From NCBI GenBank assembly GCA_022072615.1, contig JAJVHS010000052.1:1-64000 (forward strand): 64,000 bases of DNA, in the 5' to 3' direction. Origin of the DNA: Phycisphaerales bacterium (GTDB lineage: Bacteria; Planctomycetota; Phycisphaerae; Phycisphaerales; UBA1924). A program made the position numbers and the translations under genes. How positions within the stretch are numbered: the stretch's first letter is position 1; each line of letters opens with the position of its first letter. Of this stretch, positions 1 through 9,450 are shown one piece after another. The notes under the pieces were generated by a model. That model did no database searches, was not told the DNA's origin, and saw only the letters and a list, made by a program, of their open reading frames with translations.

Positions 1-1072
1 GCGGCGTCGTGACCGTCACCAGCTTCAGGTTGCCGTTGGCCCCGTCGGTGTTGTCGCCCGTCTGGTAATAGGCGTACTCCACCTTGCCCACCTCGACCAG
101 CCCCGACGGGCTCGACCACGAGCCGCTCGCCTTGGTCTCGGCCTTCACCTGCGTCAGCCGGCTCACCGAGTCGATGGTCGAGTAGGTGTACGTGTACCGC
201 CGGCCGCCCCCGCCCGCCTGCGTGGACCCGTCATACGCCACCGCGATCGTCTGGTCCGCGTTGTACCCGCTGCTGGCGGCGGTGCTCGCCGTGGTCGCGT
301 CGCCCACGTAGCACACGTTCCCCGCCGGGTCGGTCATCTTCCAGATCTGCCAGTCGGCCCGCCCGCTCGAGGTGTTGCCACCGAAGAACACCGTCTTGTT
401 GCCGTGCTGGTCGGTGTAGGTCCAGGTGTCGGGGCTGCCCGAGGCGTACTGCACCACGCCCGCCGCCCCGTTCTTGGCCTTGTACTCGGTCGCCGTGCTG
501 TCGGCACGCTGGAACTCGATGTACCGGTCCGCGCCGTAGATGATGTACACCGCGTCCTTGTCGTCGCTGGCCCCGTTGACGAACACCATCTCCGGCTGGC
601 TGATCTGGAACCAGTTCTTGCCCTGCGGGCCGTCGCTGTCGCGGTGCGCCGACATCGCGTCCACCTGCACGCCGTTGTACGTGCGGCCCACGATCCACCG
701 GAAGCCGTTCGATGGCAGCGACAGGTCCACCTCGGTTGGCGCGTACGACCCAAGGTCCACGCGCATGTCGCCGAGCTTGAGGTGCGAGTTCCACGACTCG
801 GCCCCCGAGACGTTCAGCGTGTTGCCCGCCAAGGCCCAGCCCAGCGCGCTCCACGTCCGGCTCGAACCATCGATGTTCACGCCGCGCTGCGTGTGCAGCG
901 GCCACACGTCCTGCCCCGAAGACGCCGCCCCGGGCAGGTACGTCGTCAACGAATCCTGCCACAGCTGCAGGATCTGCTCGCCCCGCGCCGCCGCATGAGC
1001 CGATGTCAGTACCGCCGCCGCGACGGCGACGCAGTTCATACGCGCACAGACGTTCGTGAACATCGATCGCAT
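1..1072 (-). CDS. RHS/YD-repeat-like secreted protein, N-terminal part (runs off the window edge)
   Basis: Manual reverse translation from ATG at 1072: MRSMFTNVCARMNCVAVAAAVLTSAHAAARGEQILQLWQDSL...; then GSPDTWTYTDQHGNKTVFFGG...RRYTYTYSTIDSVSRLTQV typical of YD/RHS repeats. Open to position 1 and absent from the ORF track because no stop lies inside the window. Confidence 0.65.
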   Translation of the reverse strand, partial: MRSMFTNVCARMNCVAVAAAVLTSAHAAARGEQILQLWQDSLTTYLPGAASSGQDVWPLHTQRGVNIDGSSRTWSALGWALAGNTLNVSGAESWNSHLKLGDMRVDLGSYAPTEVDLSLPSNGFRWIVGRTYNGVQVDAMSAHRDSDGPQGKNWFQISQPEMVFVNGASDDKDAVYIIYGADRYIEFQRADSTATEYKAKNGAAGVVQYASGSPDTWTYTDQHGNKTVFFGGNTSSGRADWQIWKMTDPAGNVCYVGDATTASTAASSGYNADQTIAVAYDGSTQAGGGGRRYTYTYSTIDSVSRLTQVKAETKASGSWSSPSGLVEVGKVEYAYYQTGDNTDGANGNLKLVTVTTP

Positions 1073-1552
1073 GACTTCGCCCCCTGACCGGCGCGATCAA
1101 CGCAGCGCTGCCTTCATTCAGTTGTCTCGTCCCCGCACGCCACCCCAGGCCCACTCAAGCGTTGCTCATCACGCTTCCGTTCCGCGTACCGCCGCTGGGA
1201 ACCTCCCGAGTGCTGGTGGTTTACCGGGGACGATCGCCCCGCGTCAACCCCAAGGCGGATATCCACATCGATATGCACATGCGAACGGGTTGCGAATTAC
1301 TCGTGTGCGCACGAGGGTTTATTACGTGCAGCCCTCTTCTCTCATCCTTATGGCGTCCCTCTCAACACACTCTTCATGATGTCATACTCGCCCTACACTG
1401 CATATGTACTCCTCGGCGGCTCGCCAGATGGAATACCCGGGCGCGAGCTTGTTTAATCCAATCCGGCGCGGCACACTGTGCGCTCGGCGTCCATCACGCG
1501 TGCGTCGTGGGCGCACCGGCGTCGAACGGGGGACCTGCAAGAAGGGGTTGCT

Positions 1553-2728
1553 ATGAAGCACGTCAATCACCGCTTTGCGCACGCGCTGGTGTGGACGCTG
1601 ATCGCCGTCGCCGGCGCCGCCGTCGGCACCCGCATCGTCTGGGTGCACGCGTTCCACGGGGCGTTCGTGCCGCTCTCGGTGGCCGTCAACTCCGACACCG
1701 ATGCCGCGACGATGCTCACGCGCGCGGGGCTCGATCCGCGGGCGCTGGCCGCCGCCGGCGTGGGCGTGCCGAGCGTCGCGGGCGTGGTCGAAGCGGCGAT
1801 GGAAGAAGCGTCCTCGCGCGCCGCGTCACTGGCCGCGGCCGATGAGGCCGCCCGCGGTGCACGTCAGTCCGTCGACCGACTGGCCCGGATCGTCCAGTCC
1901 GGTACCGCGAGCCAGGAGCAGATCGCGCAGCTGTCGTCGGCGAGGAGCATGCTCGCGGCCGCTCACGCCAACCAGCATGCGGCGCTCGACGCGGTGTTCG
2001 CCGCCGGCGCCGCCCAGATGGGCGAAGCCCAGCGCCGCATCGCCAACCGCACCGTGCCCGACCAGGCGGGCTTCACGGGCGCGGTGCTCAACGCCGGCGA
2101 GTTCGCCGTGGTGGTGCGCGCGCTCGAATCCATCAACAAGGGCAACTCGATCTCCAACCCCAAGCTCCTGGTGACCAACAACCAGCGCGCGGTGTTCTCC
2201 TCCACGCTCCAGCAGCCCATCACCCAGCAGACCAGGACCGGCAGCAACGACACCACCTTCAGCTACGGCGGCAGCGAGAGCGCCGGCACCACCATCTCGG
2301 TCCAGCCGCAGATCGCCCAGGGCGACCACCTGGCGCTGACCTACAGCATCAAGCTGAGCAACTTTGTGGGGACGAGCACGACGGCGGGCCTGCCCCCGCC
2401 CAAGCAGGAGAACTCGGTCGATTCCTCGGCCACCATCCCCGACGGGTACACGGTGGTGGTGGGCGGGATGGAGCTCATCACCGACTCGGAGGCCGTGGCG
2501 CAGGTGCCGATCCTGGGCTCGATCCCCATCATCGGCGAGCTGTTCAAGAGCCGCGACACCGGCAACGGCAGAACCCGCTTCTACGTGTTCATCCGCGCCA
2601 ACGTGCTCCGCAGCGGCATGCTCGAGGACCTCAAGTACCTCTCGGCCCAGGACCTGCGGAAGGTGGGAGAACTGGGCGTCAAGGTCAGCGATGGGTTCCC
2701 CGAGGTGCGGGCACGGGTCATCCGGTGA
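1553..2728 (+). CDS. Secretin (GspD/PilQ)-like C-terminal domain behind an unrelated TM/helical N-terminus
   Basis: GAAGGGG RBS then MKHVNHRFAHALVWTLIAVAG TM; C-terminal half ISNPKLLVTNNQRAVF...TISVQPQI...PDGYTVVVGGM...VPILGSIPIIGELFKSRDTGNGRTRFYVFIRANVLR is canonical secretin. Confidence 0.85.
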   Translation: MKHVNHRFAHALVWTLIAVAGAAVGTRIVWVHAFHGAFVPLSVAVNSDTDAATMLTRAGLDPRALAAAGVGVPSVAGVVEAAMEEASSRAASLAAADEAARGARQSVDRLARIVQSGTASQEQIAQLSSARSMLAAAHANQHAALDAVFAAGAAQMGEAQRRIANRTVPDQAGFTGAVLNAGEFAVVVRALESINKGNSISNPKLLVTNNQRAVFSSTLQQPITQQTRTGSNDTTFSYGGSESAGTTISVQPQIAQGDHLALTYSIKLSNFVGTSTTAGLPPPKQENSVDSSATIPDGYTVVVGGMELITDSEAVAQVPILGSIPIIGELFKSRDTGNGRTRFYVFIRANVLRSGMLEDLKYLSAQDLRKVGELGVKVSDGFPEVRARVIR

Positions 2729-2854
2729 AGAGGGAATTGGAACACTGAGGACGCAGAGGGAACGGAGGATCACGGAGAGGGAAGTCGAATTGGTGAAAGA
2801 GCGTGCGTTGGTGACCGGTTGACCGAGGCGAGGTCGGTGGGTGGATAGAACGCG

Positions 2855-4537
2855 ATGACAATGGCGGTGGTGCCAACTCCTGATCCCTTGGCCGGACCAG
2901 ATCCGGCCGTGGCTCCGCCCTCGTCGGTCGACGACCCGGTGCCCTCGCCGGAGTTCCTGTCTCGCATCCCGCACGAGTTCGCCCGCCGGCACCTGGTCCT
3001 GAGCCTGGGAGCCACGGCAGAGGGCGAGCACCTGGCCGTCAGCCAGACGACCAGCCCCGCCGCCCTCTTCAACGTGGGCGTGGCGCTCGAGCGGCCCGTC
3101 TCAACCTCGCTCGCCCCGCCCGAGCAGCTCGCGACCGCCATCGACCGCGTGTACCTCAGGGCCCTGGACGACAAGAACGCCGACAGCCACGGCCAGGGGG
3201 CCGACCTGGTCCCCAAGGTCACGGTGGCGGGCTCGGAGAACGTCGAGCGGGATCTCGCGGCGGCGGTGCGGGAGTCGCAGGAGGCCGCCGACTCGGACCT
3301 CCTAAGCATCCACGGCAAAGCCCCCACGATCCGGCTGGTCGACCTCCTGATCTTCGAGGCCCTCCAGCGCAGCGCCAGCGACGTGCACATCCAGCCCCTG
3401 CGGGGCAAGACGCTGGTGCGCTACCGGCTCGACGGCGTGCTGCACACGGTGCGCGAGCTGCCGGGTTCTCTCGCCGCGGGCGTGGTCAGCCGCGTCAAGG
3501 TCATGGGCCACATGGACGTCGCCGAGAAGCGGGCACCCCAGGACGGCCGCGCGGGCGTGACCATTGGCGGTGACGGCGGCGGTGACGGCAGGAGCGAGGG
3601 CGGAAGCGGCGGCGGGGCGGGAACCAGTTCCGTCCGGCGCGCCGGCGTCGGTCGGCGCATCGACCTTCGCATCAGCACGCTGCCGAGCACCTACGGCGAG
3701 CGGGTCGTCATCCGCCTCCTGGACCCGCGCGGCTCCTCCCACCTGCTCACCTTCGCGGCCCTGGGCATGCCCGAGAAGGTGGAGAAGCTCTACAAGGCCA
3801 ACGTCGCCAAGACCAGCGGCATCGTGCTCTCGACCGGCCCGACCGGCAGCGGCAAGACCACCACGCTCTACACCACGCTGGCGTGGGTCACGACCACCAA
3901 CGCCGGCGGCTCGTCGCGCGGGTGCGAGCTCAACATCATGACGGTGGAAGACCCGGTCGAGTACGACCTCAGTGTCTCGGGCCTTGCGGTGAGCCAGACC
4001 CAGGTCGACCCCAAGAAGGGTTTAAACTTCGCCTCGGGGCTGCGGCACATCCTCCGCCAGGACCCCGACGTCATCATGGTGGGCGAGGTGCGGGACGAGG
4101 AGACCGCCCGCATCGCGGTCCAGGCCAGCCTCACCGGGCACCTGGTGCTCTCCACCCTGCACACCAACGACGCCCCCAGCGCGGTCGCGCGTCTCATCGA
4201 CCTGGGCGTCGAGCCCTTCCTGGTGAGCTCGTCCTTGTCGGCGGTGCTCGCCCAGCGCCTGGTCCGCCGCCTTCACGCCGCCTGCGACGGCAAGGGCTGC
4301 GGCGGCTGCCTGTCGACGGGGTTCAAGGGCAGGACCGGCGTGTTCGAGCTGCTGACGCTCGATGCGGAACTCCGCGAACTCATCGGGCGGCGGGTCTCGG
4401 CCACGGACATCAAGTCCGCCGCCCAGCGCAAGGGCATGCAGTCGCTCAAGGAGGCCGGCGAGGAACTGGTCAGGGGTCGCGTGACGTCGAGGGAAGAAGT
4501 CGGCCGCGTGATCGAGGCGATCGATGAGCAGGATTGA
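2855..4537 (+). CDS. gspE: Type II secretion / type IV pilus assembly ATPase (GspE/PilB family)
   Basis: Walker A GPTGSGKTTTLYTTL, MTVEDPVEY, LRQDPDVIMVGEVRDEETARIAVQASLTGHLVLSTLHTNDAPSA. Confidence 0.95.
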   Translation: MTMAVVPTPDPLAGPDPAVAPPSSVDDPVPSPEFLSRIPHEFARRHLVLSLGATAEGEHLAVSQTTSPAALFNVGVALERPVSTSLAPPEQLATAIDRVYLRALDDKNADSHGQGADLVPKVTVAGSENVERDLAAAVRESQEAADSDLLSIHGKAPTIRLVDLLIFEALQRSASDVHIQPLRGKTLVRYRLDGVLHTVRELPGSLAAGVVSRVKVMGHMDVAEKRAPQDGRAGVTIGGDGGGDGRSEGGSGGGAGTSSVRRAGVGRRIDLRISTLPSTYGERVVIRLLDPRGSSHLLTFAALGMPEKVEKLYKANVAKTSGIVLSTGPTGSGKTTTLYTTLAWVTTTNAGGSSRGCELNIMTVEDPVEYDLSVSGLAVSQTQVDPKKGLNFASGLRHILRQDPDVIMVGEVRDEETARIAVQASLTGHLVLSTLHTNDAPSAVARLIDLGVEPFLVSSSLSAVLAQRLVRRLHAACDGKGCGGCLSTGFKGRTGVFELLTLDAELRELIGRRVSATDIKSAAQRKGMQSLKEAGEELVRGRVTSREEVGRVIEAIDEQD

Positions 4538-5075
4538 CCACGCCACCACCAGCCCGGTCGCGGTGGACCCGCTCGTGACGCTCCGGAAGCGCACGCGGGT
4601 GCCCGTGCTGGCGGGGACGGCGGCGACCGTGCTCGCGGGGGTTTACGCGCTGTGGCCCGTCTCGATCGAGCCTTTGCCCGCGCCCGTCGAGGTCACGGCA
4701 CAAGGCCCGCAAGAGACGGATCCTCCCCCGGCACCGCCGCTTGATCTTGCGGTCTTCGATGGGCCGATCTGGCTCGCACCCCCACAATCACCAGCACAGA
4801 CAGAAGTCGCCGCCAAGCCCGCGCCACCGCCGCCCCCGCTCAAGCTCGAGCTCTTGGGCATCCTGCGCGAGGGCGACTCGTTCAAGGCCGTGGTGTACGA
4901 CCCCGACACCGACAAGGTCGCGGTGCTCAGCGCCGGAGACACGCTCGCGGGCCGCACCATCAACGCCGTCACCGCCGACACCGTCGCCATCAAGGACGGA
5001 GCGGGCACGCGAACCCTCACCCTCAAGCAGGCCGGCGGGGCTGGGGGTGCTGGGGGTGCTGGGGGTGACGGATGA
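4524..5075 (+). CDS. Hypothetical GspC/PilP-like inner-membrane protein
   Basis: Overlaps gspE by 14 nt; single TM (VLAGTAATVLAGVYALWPV), Pro-rich linker, small beta domain LELLGILREGDSFKAVVYDPDTDKVAVLSAGDTLAGRTI. Confidence 0.55.
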   Translation: MSRIDHATTSPVAVDPLVTLRKRTRVPVLAGTAATVLAGVYALWPVSIEPLPAPVEVTAQGPQETDPPPAPPLDLAVFDGPIWLAPPQSPAQTEVAAKPAPPPPPLKLELLGILREGDSFKAVVYDPDTDKVAVLSAGDTLAGRTINAVTADTVAIKDGAGTRTLTLKQAGGAGGAGGAGGDG

Positions 5076-6061
5076 CCACCCCCACGACTACCCCCACGAC
5101 TACCTCCACCCCCACGACCACCCCCACGATCACCCCCGCGAGTACGACCTCCACGATCGCAACCGCCGGCAGTCACCCCTCGGCGGTCGCTGGGTTCAAC
5201 GGCGTCCACGCCTGCTGGCCGGTCGAGCGCTTCTACTGGGCGCTGCTCGACGTCCCCGTCGTGGCGCCCGGGCCGCTGCCGCAGGCGCTCGAGGATGAAC
5301 TCGCCGATCTTGTGCCCGTCGCGGTCGAGGACCTGCACGCGGTCGTGACGCCCGTTGCTTCCGGCTCGGCCCGGGGCATCGGGCAGGCCGCGGTCTGCGC
5401 CGTGCCGCGTGCCATGCTCGACCAGGTACCTTCCTCCGCTCGCTCGCTCGCGCCAAGCGGCGTGCCCGGGTTCCTCGTGGGGGTGTGCGAGGCCGGTCAG
5501 TTCAACCTCCTGGTGGGGGCGTACGAGCCCCGGGCGATGCGGGCCCAGCGCCGGCGGGCGCTCCTCGTGGGGGTCGCGGCGATGGTCGCGATGAGCGGCC
5601 TGGCGTGCATCGGGCTCGTGCGCCGGGCGATCGCGTGGGACGCCGCGGCCCGTGACGCCAGCCTCGCCCACGAACAGCTCCTGGCCTCGTCGTCGATCAC
5701 CGTGAAGTCGGACGATCCCTTTGCTCTGGCCCGGGAGATCGACCGCCTGCGCCGGGCGACCGACGCCCGGGCGGTCCCCACCCTGCCGCGCGACGCGGCC
5801 CTCTCGCTCGCCGATCTCCTGCGCGCCTGGCCCGCCAGCATCGAGGCCGAGCCCAAGAGCATCACCGTCCGGCCCGAGGGGGTCTGGCTCACCGTCGAGA
5901 TCCAGGGCAGCCCCGACGCGTTCCTAAGCGCCTTTACGGCACCAGACGGCTGGAGCCTCGACGAGCCCCGGGTCAGCAGCGTGCGGGGGGTGGCGACGCT
6001 CAACCTCCAGCTGCGGCCGGTCACGCCGTTACGCCCCCTGGCGCAGGGAGGTGGGCGATGA
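5072..6061 (+). CDS. Hypothetical GspL/PilN-like protein with Thr/Pro repeat N-terminus
   Basis: ATGA overlap with previous ORF; central TM (ALLVGVAAMVAMSGLACIGLV) followed by a PilN-like periplasmic region; position in T2SS cluster. Confidence 0.5.
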   Translation: MTTPTTTPTTTSTPTTTPTITPASTTSTIATAGSHPSAVAGFNGVHACWPVERFYWALLDVPVVAPGPLPQALEDELADLVPVAVEDLHAVVTPVASGSARGIGQAAVCAVPRAMLDQVPSSARSLAPSGVPGFLVGVCEAGQFNLLVGAYEPRAMRAQRRRALLVGVAAMVAMSGLACIGLVRRAIAWDAAARDASLAHEQLLASSSITVKSDDPFALAREIDRLRRATDARAVPTLPRDAALSLADLLRAWPASIEAEPKSITVRPEGVWLTVEIQGSPDAFLSAFTAPDGWSLDEPRVSSVRGVATLNLQLRPVTPLRPLAQGGGR

Positions 6062-6795
6062 AGCTGTCCACCGTCGTGCTGCCCGTGCTGGTCGGGGTCG
6101 GTGCCGTGATCGCGATCTCCTGGTCGTACCAATACGCCTCCCAGCAGCGCCGGGCCCACGCGGCGGCCCGCGACCTGTACCTGGCGACCTCGGGCCAGCT
6201 TGGCGAGCTCGCCTCGCTCAAGGCCCGGTATCCCGCGTTCGCGGCGTCTGATGCCCCCACGGAGGACCTGACCCGGCGGGTCTCCAGGGTGATCTCGGCG
6301 GCGGGGCTGGCATCGTCCGTGCTGAGCAACGTCTCGCCCGACTCTGACCAGCCCGCGAGTTCGGCCACGTCCGCGGGCGGCACGCCGCTGTACCTGCGGC
6401 GCTCGGCGCGTCTGACGCTGGAGGGGGTGACGATGCCGCAGCTGGGGAGGTTCCTCGAGGCGTGGCGAACGGCAGAGCCGGGCTGGGTGGTCACCAGCAT
6501 CGACCTGGCCGCGACCTCGGGCTCAAGCGGCGGCTCGCGGATCAAGACCCCCGAGGGCGGGGCCGCCCCCGGGCGTGACCGGCCGCTGCGGGCCCTGCTC
6601 GCGGTCGAGGCGATCGTGGCCGCGGGCACGGGCGCGGAGGCAGAGGCGCCCGGCACGGGCTTGCCCACGAGCCAAGGGACGCTTGAGCCGCGGGAGAGCG
6701 ACGCCGGCGGGCGAGCAGCCCGCCGCCAACCTGATACCTTGCCCGACGACCCGGGGGTCAACGGGCGGGCCGAACTGATCGAGGAGCCGCGCTGA
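6058..6795 (+). CDS. Hypothetical GspM/PilO-like protein
   Basis: ATGA overlap; N-terminal TM, coiled region, small C-terminal domain; operon position. Confidence 0.5.
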   Translation: MKLSTVVLPVLVGVGAVIAISWSYQYASQQRRAHAAARDLYLATSGQLGELASLKARYPAFAASDAPTEDLTRRVSRVISAAGLASSVLSNVSPDSDQPASSATSAGGTPLYLRRSARLTLEGVTMPQLGRFLEAWRTAEPGWVVTSIDLAATSGSSGGSRIKTPEGGAAPGRDRPLRALLAVEAIVAAGTGAEAEAPGTGLPTSQGTLEPRESDAGGRAARRQPDTLPDDPGVNGRAELIEEPR

Positions 6796-7403
6796 TGGAT
6801 CGAGGGCATCGGGAAACGTCATCCCCCATCACGCTCCTGGCCATCCTGGTCGGCGCGTGCGTGGCGGTGAGCATCGGCGGGTGCGGCTCGCCCCGCGCCA
6901 GCGGGCCCTACAGCACCCAGTCGGCCGAAGCCCGCGACCCGCGCAAGGCCGACGAACTGAACGCCCGGGCAGCGGACGTGATCGACCGGGACCCACAGCA
7001 GGCCGAGGCGCTCCTGAGGGAGGCGCTGACCGCCGACATCTACCACGGGCCGGCCCACAACAACCTCGGCACGCTCTACCTGGCCCAGGGCAAGCTCTAC
7101 GAGGCGGCGAGCGAGTTCGAGTGGGCCCGCAAGCTGCTGCCCGGGCATCCCGACCCGCGCATGAACCTGGCCCTCACGCTCGAGTCCGCCGGCCGCACCG
7201 ACGAGGCCCTGGCGACCTACGAGACCGCGCTCGAGGTCTATCCCCAGCATCTGCCCAGCATGCAGGCGCTCGCGCGGCTGCGCGTGCGGTCGGGCATGAC
7301 CGGCGACCGGACCAGGGAGCTCCTGCAGCAGGTTGCCTTCAAGAGCGAAGACGCCCAGTGGCGCGACTGGGCGAGAGTGCAGCTCGCGAAGGAAGATCTT
7401 TGA
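6795..7403 (+). CDS. TPR-repeat lipoprotein
   Basis: Lipobox-like SIGGC; TPR repeats (AHNNLGTLYLAQGKLYEAASEFEWARKLLPGHPDPRMNLALTLESAGRTDEALATYETAL). Confidence 0.8.
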   Translation: MDRGHRETSSPITLLAILVGACVAVSIGGCGSPRASGPYSTQSAEARDPRKADELNARAADVIDRDPQQAEALLREALTADIYHGPAHNNLGTLYLAQGKLYEAASEFEWARKLLPGHPDPRMNLALTLESAGRTDEALATYETALEVYPQHLPSMQALARLRVRSGMTGDRTRELLQQVAFKSEDAQWRDWARVQLAKEDL

Positions 7404-7494
7404 TCTAGCGACAAAGGCTATCCAGAGTCGGTTCTCTGGCGTCAATCACAACGGGTGAAACAGCACTGGTTTTCAAGAGTTTCGAGGAGGGTCA

Positions 7495-9273
7495 ATGCAG
7501 TCCCTATCAATGATCTCGATCTACAATTTCAAGTCCTGTAAAATGCTAGACAACGTTGAATTCGACGACTTCACACCATTGGTCGGGTACAACAACGCCG
7601 GAAAGTCGAACGTCCTAGCCGCAGTTTTCTGGCTTTTGCGTAAGTCGGTCCTTCAAGACACGGCTTTCTTTGACCCGAAAGTTCCGGTCCGCGTCGAAGC
7701 TCGCATCACGGGTCTGACGCAACCCGTCATTGAGAATCTGGGCGCTGCACATAAACCGAAGATCGATCCGTTCATCAAGGATGGCGTGCTCACAATCCAG
7801 CGGGAGCAGCCCAGGCCAGGGGGGGCGGTCAGTGACATCAAGCTCAGAGTGAGGGACCCACAAAAGCCCGCATCGGACGCTATGGCGTGGAAAGAGAATC
7901 CGTCAGGGATCGACAACGCCATTGCGGCACTTTTTCCGGAACCGATCTCCATTGGAGCGATGGAGGATGCGACCAAAGATATCGGCAAGTTTGAGACCGG
8001 TTCGACCATCGGGAAACTCATCGCCAAATTAATGGCGGCGGTCAAGGACACACAGGGCAAACAGATCGCCAGTCGCCTGGACGAACTGCGAAAACTACTG
8101 GAAGCAGAGGGAGTCGAGCGAGCGCCGGAACTCTCGGCGTTCGATGCCCGCGCAAACAGCATCGTCGCGGAGTTTTTTCCAGGTATCGAGGTCAAGGTCC
8201 ACGTGCCCGCTCCAGAAATCGCATCCGTGTTCAAGGCCGGAACCATCCGCGTGTATGAACGAGTCGGACAAGGGAAGGTCGATGCTGTCGGGCGTGACGT
8301 CTCATCGTTGGGCCATGGGGCTCAGCGTGCGATCCAGATGGCGCTCATCCGTCAGCTTGCCGAGACTGACGAGGCAAGTAAAGGGGGCAGGACGCTCTTG
8401 CTCATTGATGAGCCGGAGCTTTACATGCACCCTCAGGCGGTCGCCAAGGTCCGAAGCGCGCTGCGCAAGTTGTCGCATGGACCATACCAAGTGCTGTTCA
8501 CGACCCACTCGCCCTTGATGATCGGCAGGGATGAACTCGGCGCAGTTCTCGTTCTCTGCAAACGAGACGGCAGCGGCACCACAAAGCGGAAACGCCTATC
8601 TCAAGCGATCTCGGCACTCAGGCAAGATGCACAAGCTCAGCTTGACGAGTTGTTTAGCGTCGAAGGCGCGGGGCAAGTGCTTTTCTCCGATCGCGTCATA
8701 TTGGCCGAGGGCAAGACCGAGCGGGAGTTGATCCCCGACCTTTTCCAGTCCTTGTTTGGCGTGGAGCCGGCCGATCGCCGAATCGGTTTCATTCCGGTTG
8801 AGGGCGCGGGCAACGTCGCCAAGTGTCTCATGGTCCTCGCGCAAATGGACATTCCCGCTCGAGCGCTTGTTGATTTCGACTATGCGTTCCGATCAGCGGT
8901 GGCGGCGGGCTTCCTTTCTGATGCCGATCCAGATATCGCGGCGTGCAGAAGCATCTGCCAAGAGATCGCTGTTCAGGTGGGGGGAGCGATCGCACCGGAT
9001 GGCTTTTTTCAGCGCGACAAGAAGCGAGAGTGCTTCGAGGCACTGGCCTCGCATTCGCGTGCCACGAACGCGATCATGTCGCTGCATGCGAAACTAAAGG
9101 GGCGCGGGATCTGGCTGTGGACAAGAGGATCAATCGAGTCACATCTTGGGCTTCGCTCGAAGGATTACCAGGCCTGGAACACGCTTCGTCAAGATCTGCG
9201 AAAACGCAAACTTGCGGCGGTCGCCGACAGCACGGGCGTGAGCGACTGCCTCTCCTGGCTTGCCGGGGATTGA
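7495..9273 (+). CDS. OLD-family ATP-dependent endonuclease (AAA ATPase + TOPRIM)
   Basis: N-terminus ISIYNFKSCKMLDNVEFDDFTPLVGYNNAGKSNVLAAV; Walker B-like LLLIDEPELYMHPQ; TOPRIM start DRVILAEGKTERELIPDL. Confidence 0.88.
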   Translation: MQSLSMISIYNFKSCKMLDNVEFDDFTPLVGYNNAGKSNVLAAVFWLLRKSVLQDTAFFDPKVPVRVEARITGLTQPVIENLGAAHKPKIDPFIKDGVLTIQREQPRPGGAVSDIKLRVRDPQKPASDAMAWKENPSGIDNAIAALFPEPISIGAMEDATKDIGKFETGSTIGKLIAKLMAAVKDTQGKQIASRLDELRKLLEAEGVERAPELSAFDARANSIVAEFFPGIEVKVHVPAPEIASVFKAGTIRVYERVGQGKVDAVGRDVSSLGHGAQRAIQMALIRQLAETDEASKGGRTLLLIDEPELYMHPQAVAKVRSALRKLSHGPYQVLFTTHSPLMIGRDELGAVLVLCKRDGSGTTKRKRLSQAISALRQDAQAQLDELFSVEGAGQVLFSDRVILAEGKTERELIPDLFQSLFGVEPADRRIGFIPVEGAGNVAKCLMVLAQMDIPARALVDFDYAFRSAVAAGFLSDADPDIAACRSICQEIAVQVGGAIAPDGFFQRDKKRECFEALASHSRATNAIMSLHAKLKGRGIWLWTRGSIESHLGLRSKDYQAWNTLRQDLRKRKLAAVADSTGVSDCLSWLAGD

Positions 9274-9450
9274 TCCCTCAGGGTCTCAGGTGACCGTTCG
9301 GCGCAGTGGTCTCCATCGCAATCCTCGTGTGCGCACTAGGTTTGTGTCGCACGCGCGCGAGTGGAGTCCGTCCAGCCGAGCCGGCCAGCTGACCGAGATC
9401 CGCGACGCGAGCATCGGTCCGCAGCCCCTGCTCAAGCACGTGTTTGCCGG

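Noticed and set aside
231-1154. 307-aa minus ORF and the overlapping + ORFs at 404-1087 and 540-998
   Set aside because: Wrong-frame artefacts; the real minus-strand frame is open to the window edge and encodes a YD-repeat protein.
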